From positions 5,580,001 to 5,644,000 of the forward strand of contig NZ_AP022563.1 in the NCBI RefSeq assembly GCF_010726645.1: 64,000 nucleotides of DNA, given 5' to 3'. The translations under genes and the position numbers were made by a program. Positions within the stretch are counted from its first letter, which is position 1; the number at the start of each line of letters is the position of its first letter. The notes beneath the pieces were generated by a model that saw nothing but the letters and a program-made list of their open reading frames with translations, was not told where the DNA came from and searched no databases. This DNA is from Mycolicibacterium duvalii. GTDB taxonomy: Bacteria; Actinomycetota; Actinomycetes; Mycobacteriales; Mycobacteriaceae. Below, one piece after another: positions 1-7,838 of the stretch.

Positions 1-94
1 CGAGCTCCTTGGCGACCTGATCAGCCAGTTCGGGGTGCGCCCGACCCGAGAAGAGCATCAGGTTCTTGCGGTTGTCGGTCCAGTCGTGGCTCAC
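1..94 (-). CDS. prs: Ribose-phosphate pyrophosphokinase, N-terminal fragment
   Basis: The first 31 codons of PRPP synthase are visible, read leftward and cut off by the window edge. The start is a GTG at 92-94. The residues (SHDWTDNRKNLMLFSGRAHP) match the start of mycobacterial PrsA (Rv1017c) nearly residue for residue. The enzyme makes PRPP from ribose 5-phosphate and ATP; in mycobacteria PRPP also feeds decaprenyl-phosphoryl arabinose synthesis. It lies downstream of glmU on the same strand, as in M. tuberculosis, with a 114-base gap. Catalytic parts lie outside the window. Confidence 0.93.
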   Translation of the reverse strand, partial: MSHDWTDNRKNLMLFSGRAHPELADQVAKEL

Positions 95-208
95 GGGCTG
101 CCCTCGGCTTCTCAGATCGATGGCGGATCGATACTCCGGCCATCGTACGTAGCGGTGACGCACCTACGGTGGCGGGTTACCAGAATGCCAACAAAGGGTC
201 GCAAATCG

Positions 209-1687
209 CTACTCGCGGGTAGCTTCGGGGGGTTCTTCGGTGACGTCCGCCTGGTCGGCTGCGGCGGCTCGTTGGGCCGCTGCAGCAGCCGCGCTGCCGG
301 GGCGCTTGCGCGCCACCCAACCCTCGATGTTGCGCTGCGACGCGGCCGAAACCGCCAGGGCCCCCGGCGGGACGTCGTCGCGCACCACCGTTCCGGCGCC
401 GGTGTAGGCGCCGTCGCCGACAGTCACCGGGGCCACGAACATGGTGTCCGAGCCGGTGCGTACGTGCGATCCGATCGTGGTGCGGCTCTTGGTTTCTCCG
501 TCGTAGTTGACGAAGACGCTGGATGCGCCGATGTTGCTGTGCTCCCCGATGTCGGCGTCGCCGACATAAGTCAGGTGCGGCACCTTGGTGCCGGTGCCGA
601 TCGACGCGTTCTTGGTCTCCACGAACGCACCGAGCTTGCCGGCGCTGCCCAGCACGGTCCCGGGGCGCAGATAGGTGAACGGGCCGACGACGGCGTCCTC
701 GCCGATCACCGCCGAGCTGCCGTGGGTGCGGACCACCTCGGCGCCGTCGCCGACGGTGACGTCGGTCAACGTGCAGTCCGGACCGATCTCACACCGGCCC
801 CCGACCGCGGTCCGGCCCAGCAGCTGCGTGCCGGGACGCACGGTGGTGTCTCGGCCGATGGTGACGTCGACGTCGATCCAGGTGGTCGCGGGGTCGACGA
901 CCGTGACGCCGGCGCGCTGGTGCCGCGCGACGATCCGCCGGTTCAACTCGGCCCCGAGCTGGGCGAGCTGTACGCGGTCGTTGACACCGGCCACCAGCAC
1001 GGTGTCGGCGACGTGCTCGGCCTGCACGACGCGCCCGTCGGCACGGGCGATCGCCAGCGCGTCGGTCAGGTACAGCTCGTGCTGGGCGTTGTCGGACTGC
1101 AGCCGGCTCAGCGCCGAGCGCAGCGCGGCGGCGTCGAACGCGTACACGCCGGCGTTGACCTCGGTGATGGCCTGTTGCTCCGGGGTGGCGTCGGCCTGCT
1201 CGACGATGCCGGTCACCGCGCCCTCGGTGGTGCGGAGAATGCGGCCGTAACCCGTCGGGTCGTCCGGAGTGGTGGTCAGCACGGTCACCGCGGCGCCGTT
1301 GGCGTCGTGGGTGGCGATCAACCCGGCCAGTGTGGCGGCGTCGAGCAACGGGACATCGCCGGAGGTGACCACCACCGTGCCGGTGAAGTCCGGCGGCAGT
1401 GCGCCCAGGCCGCATTCGGCGGCGTGACCGGTGCCGAGTTGCTGTTCCTGCACGGCGATTTCGATGTCCCGACCCAGCTGCTCGGCCAGCTGCCGCGCCG
1501 CGGGCGTGACCTTCTCCCGGTCCTTACCGACCACGATCACCACGTGGCGCGGATCGAGCTCGGCCACCGAATGCAGCGCGTGGGCCAGCATGCTGCGCCC
1601 GCCCAGGGTGTGCAGCACCTTGGGGGTGTCCGACTTCATCCGGGTGCCCGCACCTGCGGCCAGAATCAGAACCGCGGCCTGAGGCAT
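209..1687 (-). CDS. glmU: Bifunctional UDP-GlcNAc pyrophosphorylase / GlcN-1-P acetyltransferase
   Basis: 492 aa, close to the 495 aa of M. tuberculosis GlmU (Rv1018c). It acetylates glucosamine 1-phosphate and then couples it to UTP, giving UDP-GlcNAc for peptidoglycan and linker synthesis in the cytoplasm. The N-terminal uridylyltransferase motif LILAAGAGTRMKSDTPKVLH is intact. The second half is a left-handed beta-helix of hexapeptide repeats carrying the acetyltransferase signature KVPHLTYVGDADIG and SNIGASSVFVNYDG. The ATG at 1685-1687 is preferred because an upstream in-frame ATG only adds an Arg/Gly-rich tail (nine residues) not seen in the family. The C-terminus is an Ala/Glu-rich tail. 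Same-strand neighbours are prs (downstream) and a tRNA-Gln gene (upstream), the standard mycobacterial order. Confidence 0.97.
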   Translation of the reverse strand: MPQAAVLILAAGAGTRMKSDTPKVLHTLGGRSMLAHALHSVAELDPRHVVIVVGKDREKVTPAARQLAEQLGRDIEIAVQEQQLGTGHAAECGLGALPPDFTGTVVVTSGDVPLLDAATLAGLIATHDANGAAVTVLTTTPDDPTGYGRILRTTEGAVTGIVEQADATPEQQAITEVNAGVYAFDAAALRSALSRLQSDNAQHELYLTDALAIARADGRVVQAEHVADTVLVAGVNDRVQLAQLGAELNRRIVARHQRAGVTVVDPATTWIDVDVTIGRDTTVRPGTQLLGRTAVGGRCEIGPDCTLTDVTVGDGAEVVRTHGSSAVIGEDAVVGPFTYLRPGTVLGSAGKLGAFVETKNASIGTGTKVPHLTYVGDADIGEHSNIGASSVFVNYDGETKSRTTIGSHVRTGSDTMFVAPVTVGDGAYTGAGTVVRDDVPPGALAVSAASQRNIEGWVARKRPGSAAAAAAQRAAAADQADVTEEPPEATRE

Positions 1688-1745
1688 ATTCGTCCTTCCC
1701 CCGCGAACACGCACGTCAGCGCAGGCGCACGCTCGCGATGATGTG

Positions 1746-1817
1746 CTCCGTCGCCAGGACTCGAACCTGAACTATCTGAACCAAAATCAGAGGTGCTGCC
1801 GATTACACCACGACGGA
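1746..1817 (-). tRNA. tRNA-Gln (anticodon TTG)
   Basis: On the minus strand a full cloverleaf can be drawn. The 7-bp acceptor stem is TCCGTCG with CGACGGA, the anticodon stem is TCTGA with TCAGA, and the loop TTTTGGT contains anticodon TTG. The T-arm loop is TTCGAGT. The terminal CCA is not encoded: after discriminator G the genomic sequence is CAC. It sits directly upstream of glmU, as the glutamine tRNA does in M. tuberculosis. Confidence 0.95.
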
Positions 1818-1870
1818 TCACCGAGACGGATCGGACGTCCCGTACGCGTGCACTTTAGCCGACGGACGGG

Positions 1871-2353
1871 TCAGCCGGTCGCCGCCGCGTTGTCGAGTGC
1901 GTGGGCGCCGAATGGCTTGGCCGCCAGCACTGTCACCTGCTGGATGGTGCCGTTGGGCAGCTGGTAGCTGCGCTGCTCGCCGGCTGTGGCGCCCAGCAGG
2001 GCACTGCCCAGCGGGGAATTGACCGTGTAGGTGTCGAGTTCGGTGTCGGAGGTGCCGCGGGTGCCGAGCAGAAATGCCTCCGAGTCACCGGTGTCGTCGT
2101 AGCGGACGGTCACCACCATGCCCGGTTCGACGATGCCGTCGTCGGGCGGAAGCTCTGAACCGTCGGCCCTGCTCAGCAACTCGTGGATCTCGCGGATGCG
2201 TTCCTTGCGTGCCAGCCACGCGTCGACGACCTGGTCGGTGCGCTCGGTGTCGTCGGCGTCCGCCGGGTTCGGCAGGGCCAGCAGGCCGGCCAGTTCCGTC
2301 TCGAGGCCCTGCCGGGCCTGCGGGGTCATCCAGATGCGGTCGGTGTCGTACAC
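1871..2353 (-). CDS. GreA/GreB-family transcript cleavage factor-like protein
   Basis: 160 aa with a GTG start preceded by GGAAGGA. The N-terminal half (about residues 10-65) is predicted helical with many charged residues, fitting a Gre-type coiled coil. The C-terminal half has the FKBP-like Gre fold signature, with NSPLGSALLGATAGEQ followed by LPNGTIQQVTVL. Gre factors bind the RNA polymerase secondary channel and stimulate cleavage of backtracked RNA. This protein is not the canonical mycobacterial GreA; it resembles the second, Rv3788-type Gre-domain protein, whose activity may be inhibitory rather than cleaving. The acidic tip residues of the coiled coil cannot be assigned confidently by eye. 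Downstream lies the tRNA-Gln gene; upstream is the FAD oxidase gene. Confidence 0.78.
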   Translation of the reverse strand: MYDTDRIWMTPQARQGLETELAGLLALPNPADADDTERTDQVVDAWLARKERIREIHELLSRADGSELPPDDGIVEPGMVVTVRYDDTGDSEAFLLGTRGTSDTELDTYTVNSPLGSALLGATAGEQRSYQLPNGTIQQVTVLAAKPFGAHALDNAAATG

Positions 2354-2457
2354 GGGGTTGTCCTTCCGGGGTGGGAGTGGTTGCCGTCAGGGGCGGGCGG
2401 GTGTTCGCGCCGCCCCTGACGACCGGGGGAGCCCCAGCGATGCCGGGGGCAGGAATG

Positions 2458-3744
2458 TCAGGTGTCGTCCGGGCCGGCGAATCGCGGTCCCGGGCGCAGC
2501 GGGTCGAACGGCCGCAGCACCTCGGGTTGTTTGCCGGTGGTGATCTGCTCGGCCAGCAGCCGACCGGTGGCGGGTCCGTGCGCGAGGCCCCACATGCCGT
2601 GGCCGCCGGCAACGAAGACACCCGGCTCCAAGACGCCGATCAGCGGCTTGCCGTCATCGCTGACGGGTCGCGAGCCGACCCACAGGTCGTGCCGCTGGTT
2701 CCAGCGCACTCCGTCGAGCAGCGGCGCCGCCGACGCGACGATGGCGTCGACGCGGCGGGGCGCCAACGGGTCGTCCGGGCGGCGGAACTCCATCGTTCCG
2801 GCCACCCGCAGCCCGCCGCGGTACGGGGTGCACGCGACCCGCGCCTCGGGCAGATAGATCGGACCCGGTAGTGCCCGCTCGACGGGCACGGTGAACGAGT
2901 AGCCGCGGCCTGCCTGCACTCGGACCCGGGCCCGGCGGCCGGTCAGCGCCGGCAGCCACGCGCCCGCGGCCAGGACCACCGCGTCGGCACATAGCGGTGC
3001 GCCGACGCGCCGGTGCACCCGCACCTCACCGCCGGTGCGGGACCAGCCGGTGACCTCGGCGGTGGCGAGGTGGCCGCCGCGCTCGGCGACGGCCCGTCCC
3101 AGTGCGTGGGTGAACCGGCCCGGGTCGACGAAGCGCTGCCCGGACACGCTGACGACGGTGGCGACCGCCGGCGACGCCAGGGGGACCTGGTCGCGCAGTG
3201 CGGTGCCGGTCAGCAGCTCGGTATGCAGCTCATCGCCGCGGGGGCCAAGATGTCTGAGCTCGGTGGCGAAGCCGTCGGCGTTGCGCAGGTTTGCGAACGC
3301 CACCGAGATCGGGGTGTCGGTCACCGGAGCGTCCACGCCGTTGGACACCAGGACGTCGTAGGTCTCGATCGCCTCCTCGTTGAGGACGGCGTTGGCCGCG
3401 ACGGCGTGCTGCCACACCGATGGCCGGCAATTCGCGGCGAATCGGGTCAAGAAGCGCAGCACCGCGCTGTCCGGGCGCAGCGGGATGTGCAGCGCCGCGT
3501 CGGGATCGGCCAGCGACCGCAGCCCGGCCCGCAGCACCGCCGGAGAGTTCAGCGGCGCGGTCAGCGCCGGCGCGATCCAGCCGGCATTGCCCCAGGAAGC
3601 GCCGGCGGCGACGCCGTTCCGGTCCACCACGGTGACCTCCACGCCGCGCTCCTGCAGGAACCATGCGGCGGAGAGCCCGACGATGCCGGCGCCGACGACG
3701 ACCACAGACCGGGGACCGTCGTCCATCCCTGATCTGGCCGCCAT
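2458..3744 (-). CDS. FAD-dependent amino acid oxidase/dehydrogenase (DadA/glycine oxidase type)
   Basis: 428 aa flavoprotein. The dinucleotide-binding motif VVVVGAGIVGLSAAWFLQ is near the N-terminus and is followed by an acidic strand end (VVDRNG). The C-terminal FAD-binding segment includes GHGMWGLAHGPATGR. This arrangement is typical of DAO-fold enzymes that oxidise D-amino acids, glycine or related imino acids. The ATG at 3742-3744 is chosen because GAGGAAAC lies just upstream and the protein then begins a few residues before the Rossmann fold; a longer open frame (38 more residues) has no family similarity. The PucR regulator gene lies 117 bases upstream on the same strand, so it is a plausible controller. 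The exact substrate is not visible. Confidence 0.85.
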   Translation of the reverse strand: MAARSGMDDGPRSVVVVGAGIVGLSAAWFLQERGVEVTVVDRNGVAAGASWGNAGWIAPALTAPLNSPAVLRAGLRSLADPDAALHIPLRPDSAVLRFLTRFAANCRPSVWQHAVAANAVLNEEAIETYDVLVSNGVDAPVTDTPISVAFANLRNADGFATELRHLGPRGDELHTELLTGTALRDQVPLASPAVATVVSVSGQRFVDPGRFTHALGRAVAERGGHLATAEVTGWSRTGGEVRVHRRVGAPLCADAVVLAAGAWLPALTGRRARVRVQAGRGYSFTVPVERALPGPIYLPEARVACTPYRGGLRVAGTMEFRRPDDPLAPRRVDAIVASAAPLLDGVRWNQRHDLWVGSRPVSDDGKPLIGVLEPGVFVAGGHGMWGLAHGPATGRLLAEQITTGKQPEVLRPFDPLRPGPRFAGPDDT

Positions 3745-3861
3745 CGCTGTTTCCTCCCCGTGCGCCTGCACCGATGTCTCCATCGTCCGGAGGGAACATC
3801 GCGCGCGGATTGTCGCGCGCCGACAAAACCGGGGCGGGGCAATGTGGCGACAGGACAAATG

Positions 3862-5370
3862 TCAGTCGACGGCCAACTCGATCATCATCGCGAACCGCTT
3901 GTGCGAGTCGTCCAGGTGCAAGTCGGTGAGCCCGGCCATCCGCCGCATCCGGTAGCGCACGGTGTTCTCGTGCACCCCCAGCGCAGCGGCGGTGCGCACG
4001 GGGTCGCCGTGCTCCTGCAACCAGGCGCGCAGCGTGCGCACGTATGCGGTGCCGTGGCGACGGTCGTGGTCCCGCAGGTCGGCGACCGCGCCGCGCGCCG
4101 GGGCCCGCCCGGACCGGGCCGCAGTGCGCAGCCGTTGCAGCAGCACGTCGTCCCAGGATTCGTCATAGGCAGGGAACACGACCGAATCGGTGCTCTCCTG
4201 CAGGGCCAGACACTCGTCGGCCTCGGTCCGGGCGCCGGCCAGGCCGGTCGCCGGGGCCGGCGCGCTGATACCGGCGCGCACGACGACCTGCTCGTCCAGC
4301 GTCGTGACCAGACTGCTGACCCACCCGCGGGCGACGGCGGCCTCCGGGGCCGCCAGCACGGTGTAGACCGTGGTGCCGGCCAGCGCGCTGCGGGACGGCC
4401 GCGACCAGCCGAAACCTGCGGTCGCGCGCTCGAACACCTGCAGCAGCGCGGCATGGCCGTGCCCGCGCTGTTCGGCGCGCAACGCGATCACCCGCAGGTC
4501 GGCCGGCGGGAGACCCAGCCGGCTCGCGACGGTGGCGGCGTCGGCCGGGCTTTCCAACAGCCGGATCACCAGCTCCGATTCCACCTGCCGCTCGAGGTCG
4601 GCGCTGGCGCGCGAGCGCAGCAGGTGCAGGGCCACCGTGTGCGCGCCTTCGGTCAGGGCTCGCCAGGCCGACCCGGTCAGCGGCTCCGAGCAGGCGACCC
4701 AGACCGAGCCGAGCAGCTCGCGCCCGGCCCGGGCGGCGACGACCATGCGGCCGGTCATCCCGGCCGCGTCGACGCCGGGCACGAACACCGGCTCGTCGGA
4801 TGCAGCTAGATGCGCGAACACGCCATGGGCGTCGAACACCGCGCGCAGGTCCGGGGGCGCCTGCCGCGCCAGGATGGTGGCCACCCGCGCCGCGTCGGTG
4901 ACCTCCTGGCCGCGCGAGTAGGCCAGCACCTGCGCCAACCGGTCCTCGATCACCACCGGACCATCCACCGCACCGGCCAGGCTGTCGGCCAGCGCGAACA
5001 GGTCGGTCGGTCCGCGGCCCGACTCCGTCTCGCGGCCCTCCATGACCAGCCCGTAGACGATGGCGGCGAAGTCGCTCCACGGCATCGCCGAGTCGATGGC
5101 GACGACGGCGATGTCGCTGGGTTCGGCCGGGATCGCGGCGCCGGTTTGGCGGACGATCACCACCGCCGCGCGCGCCGCGCGGGCCCATCGCAACGCCTCC
5201 TCGGCCGACGGAGCGCCCACCGCCAGCAACACGTCGCCCGAGACGGTTCGGCCGTCGACGACCTCGGGCAGCACCACACTGCGCAGTTCGGTGGACCTGT
5301 CCACCGACGTGACGCGCAGGCGGGCACCGTAGCCGCCGAGGACGTTGATCAGCCGGTCCAGCGTGATCAC
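3862..5370 (-). CDS. PucR/CdaR-family transcriptional regulator
   Basis: 502 aa. The N-terminal PucR-type sensing domain (about residues 1-150) begins ITLDRLINVLGGYGARL. The C-terminus carries the helix-turn-helix of this family, DPVRTAAALGVHENTVRYRM, ending about 20 residues before the stop. The start is GTG at 5368-5370, overlapping no other gene; the open frame extends 126 codons further but reads into the divergent tetR gene. Members sense purine, amino acid or carbon metabolites and often control the adjacent catabolic gene. Here that is the FAD oxidase directly downstream. The gene is divergent from tetR, with 51 bases between starts. Confidence 0.88.
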   Translation of the reverse strand: MITLDRLINVLGGYGARLRVTSVDRSTELRSVVLPEVVDGRTVSGDVLLAVGAPSAEEALRWARAARAAVVIVRQTGAAIPAEPSDIAVVAIDSAMPWSDFAAIVYGLVMEGRETESGRGPTDLFALADSLAGAVDGPVVIEDRLAQVLAYSRGQEVTDAARVATILARQAPPDLRAVFDAHGVFAHLAASDEPVFVPGVDAAGMTGRMVVAARAGRELLGSVWVACSEPLTGSAWRALTEGAHTVALHLLRSRASADLERQVESELVIRLLESPADAATVASRLGLPPADLRVIALRAEQRGHGHAALLQVFERATAGFGWSRPSRSALAGTTVYTVLAAPEAAVARGWVSSLVTTLDEQVVVRAGISAPAPATGLAGARTEADECLALQESTDSVVFPAYDESWDDVLLQRLRTAARSGRAPARGAVADLRDHDRRHGTAYVRTLRAWLQEHGDPVRTAAALGVHENTVRYRMRRMAGLTDLHLDDSHKRFAMMIELAVD

Positions 5371-5421
5371 GGTGCTAGACGCTACCCGTGTCGGCGCCCG
5401 GCACCCTCTACTCTGAGACCC

Positions 5422-6057
5422 GTGGCTGGGTCGGAGAAGGAGTTGCGCGCCCCGCGGGCCCGGATGACGGGTACCGAGCGGCGCCAGCAACTCATCGAGA
5501 TCGCCAAGTCGCTGTTCGCCGAGCGCGGCTTCGACGGCACCTCGGTCGAGGAGATCGCGCTGCGCGCCAACGTCAGCAAGCCGGTGGTCTACGAGCACTT
5601 CGGCGGTAAGGAAGGCCTCTACGCGGTGGTGGTCGACCGCGAGATGTCGGCGCTGCTCGACGGCATCACGTCGTCGCTGACCAACAACCGGTCGCGGGTG
5701 CGGGTCGAGCGGGTGGCGCTGGCGCTGCTGACCTACGTCGAAGAACACACCGACGGCTTCCGGATCCTGATCCGTGATTCACCGGCGAGCATCACCCAGG
5801 GCACGTACTCGACGCTGCTCAACGACGCCGTCAGCCAGGTGGCGTCGATCCTGGCCGGAGACTTCTCCCGGCGCGGGCTCGACCCCGACCTGGCGCCGCT
5901 GTACGCCCAGGCCCTGGTCGGCTCGGTGTCGATGGCCGCGCAATGGTGGCTCGACGTGCGCGAACCGAAGAAGGAAGTGGTGGCCGCGCACCTGGTCAAC
6001 TTGTGTTGGAACGGCCTGACCCATCTGGAGTCCGACCCGGTACTGCACGAGGAGTAG
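5422..6057 (+). CDS. TetR-family transcriptional regulator (Rv1019-like)
   Basis: 211 aa. The N-terminal TetR helix-turn-helix is clear: RRQQLIEIAKSLFAERGFDG, then SVEEIALRANVSKPVVYEHF with FGGKEGLY following. The position next to mfd matches Rv1019. The GTG start at 5422 gives a short basic leader; an ATG at 5464 (MTGTERR) is the alternative. The ligand-binding domain is all-helical with no recognisable specificity. It diverges from pucR with a 51-base shared promoter region, so mutual regulation is possible. Unlike in M. tuberculosis, mfd does not follow directly: a convergent Gly-rich protein gene intervenes. Confidence 0.9.
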   Translation: MAGSEKELRAPRARMTGTERRQQLIEIAKSLFAERGFDGTSVEEIALRANVSKPVVYEHFGGKEGLYAVVVDREMSALLDGITSSLTNNRSRVRVERVALALLTYVEEHTDGFRILIRDSPASITQGTYSTLLNDAVSQVASILAGDFSRRGLDPDLAPLYAQALVGSVSMAAQWWLDVREPKKEVVAAHLVNLCWNGLTHLESDPVLHEE

Positions 6058-6065
6058 CCGCTCGT

Positions 6066-7562
6066 TCAGTCGCCGTCGGCGCTGTTGCCGGCGTCGCCCG
6101 CCTCGGAGCCGCGGCCACCGCCGGCCTTCCCGCCGTCGCCGGCGCGCGAACCGCCGTCGCCGCCGTCTCCGCCGATGCCGGCGTAGGTGCCGGTGCCGGT
6201 GCCGCCGTCGCCCCCGTCGCCGTAGCGCCCGGCGTCTCCGCCGTCACCGCCGACGGCGACGCCGTAGTCCGGGTCGGTGGCGACCGCGGCGCCGCCGTTT
6301 CCGCCGTTGCCGGTGCCTGTCGCGTCGCCGCCCCAGCCGGCGACCGCGGTGTTGGTGCCGGTGGCGTCTCCGCCGCGGCCACCGTGGCCCGCGAGCGACC
6401 CGCCCCGACCGCCGTCGCCGCCGTAACCCGAGCCGGCCTCAGCGGATCCGCCGTTGCCGCCACGCCCACCGGTGCCCACGGTCACGGCGTCGCCACCGTC
6501 GCCCCCGGTGCCGGAGTCACCGGTGGCGTCGCCACCCCGGCCGCCGTTTCCGGCCAGCAGGCCGCCCTGACCTCCGTTGCCGCCGGCTCCGAACGTGGCC
6601 GAAGACGAGCCGCCGTCCCCGCCGCGGCCCAGCAGGCCGGCATCGCCGCCGTCGCCCGCGGTGGTGAAGACCGCGTTGGCGGCGCCGCCATTGCCGCCGG
6701 TGCCGATCAGCAGTCCGCCGCGGCCGCCCTGGCCTGCAGCGGTGGTGGCGGTCGCGTCACCACCCGCGCCGCCGTTGCCGAACAGTCCGGCAACGCCGCC
6801 CTGACCGCCATTGGCCCCGGCGCCACCGTTGCCCCACAACAATCCACCCCGACCGCCGTTGCACGCCTCGCCGGTGCAGTCCGCCGCGGCGTCGACGCCG
6901 TTGCCGAACAGTCCGAACAGTGGCCCCCGGGGCGTTGTCAGGATGGCCACCCCCAGTGTCCGACGTCCCACCGCCCCGGTGCCGGGTGTGGGGGAGCACA
7001 CGACAGCGCCGTTGCGGCAGGAGATCGTGCCCAAGCCCATCACGCTGTAATCGCCGCCGTGCACATTCGTGAAGTCGACGATGTTGCCCGAGCCCAGGAC
7101 TCCCAACGCGAAATTGGAGCCCTCGGCGTCGACGCGGTTCTGGGCCCCGTCGTTGATCCCGACGGCGACGCCGTCTCCGTTGACCCTGGCGCGGTTGTCC
7201 GTACCGGCGACGGTGGCCCGGCTACCGGCTCCCGTCACCACGGCCCAGCCCTGCGTTCCGGTCACCACGGCGGCGGCCCCGTCACCGGTGGCTTCCGCGA
7301 CCGACCGATCGTCGCGCACTTCCGCCCTGGCGTTCACACCCCTGGCGATCGCCGAGCTCTGGGACGACCAATCGTCCGCCCCCGCGCCGACCGAGACGGC
7401 GATCGCGGTGCCTTCCTGGTGTTTGACTTCGCCTCCCATCGAGATCGACAGGTGGCCCGGGGTAGGCGGAGTGGGTGCCGCGTGCACCGCCGCGGGCGCA
7501 GTGAGTCCGATACTCGCAGCGGCCGCGACGACCGCGACCCGACCGACAGACATACGCGCCAT
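6066..7562 (-). CDS. Secreted Gly-rich PGRS-like repeat protein without a PE domain
   Basis: 498 aa. A Sec signal peptide (SVGRVAVVAAAASIGLTAPA, cleavage near AAVHAA) precedes a Ser/Ala/Val-rich region of about 150 residues. This contains alternating short strands (SAIARGVNARAEV, WAVVTGAGSRATVAG) that look like a beta-helix or coil. From about residue 215 to the end the chain is dominated by GGxGG triplets (GGAGANGGQGG, GGDGGDGG), the same composition as the PGRS part of mycobacterial PE_PGRS proteins. No PE domain and no YxxxD/E ESX signal is present, so export is probably by Sec. GAGAGG precedes the first ATG. It is placed between tetR and mfd, on the opposite strand to both. Confidence 0.75.
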   Translation of the reverse strand: MARMSVGRVAVVAAAASIGLTAPAAVHAAPTPPTPGHLSISMGGEVKHQEGTAIAVSVGAGADDWSSQSSAIARGVNARAEVRDDRSVAEATGDGAAAVVTGTQGWAVVTGAGSRATVAGTDNRARVNGDGVAVGINDGAQNRVDAEGSNFALGVLGSGNIVDFTNVHGGDYSVMGLGTISCRNGAVVCSPTPGTGAVGRRTLGVAILTTPRGPLFGLFGNGVDAAADCTGEACNGGRGGLLWGNGGAGANGGQGGVAGLFGNGGAGGDATATTAAGQGGRGGLLIGTGGNGGAANAVFTTAGDGGDAGLLGRGGDGGSSSATFGAGGNGGQGGLLAGNGGRGGDATGDSGTGGDGGDAVTVGTGGRGGNGGSAEAGSGYGGDGGRGGSLAGHGGRGGDATGTNTAVAGWGGDATGTGNGGNGGAAVATDPDYGVAVGGDGGDAGRYGDGGDGGTGTGTYAGIGGDGGDGGSRAGDGGKAGGGRGSEAGDAGNSADGD

Positions 7563-7838
7563 GCGACCCTCTCGTTGTGCCGCCGCTGCCGCGTCGGTGC
7601 CGGTTGCGCATCCAGACAGGACTGAATGCTTTGCTCAGACGTGAGCGGTAACAAAGATTTTAGAGACGACCGCGGATCTGTAACGGCGACAGCTGCGGTA
7701 AAGCGCTGCTTTCCGAACGCGTCTTGAGAAGCATAAGCAAATTGGTTTCGCTGTCAATTAGTTCAGCGGGAATTTGCCGGCAACGTTGCGCAGCGGGCCC
7801 GGAACCGGGTTCGGGTGGGCGCCTAGAATGAACCCATC

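Noticed and set aside
35..1741. Long plus-strand open frames opposite glmU
   Set aside because: Shadow of glmU; low-complexity Arg/Gly/Val sequence with no family resemblance and no ribosome-binding site.
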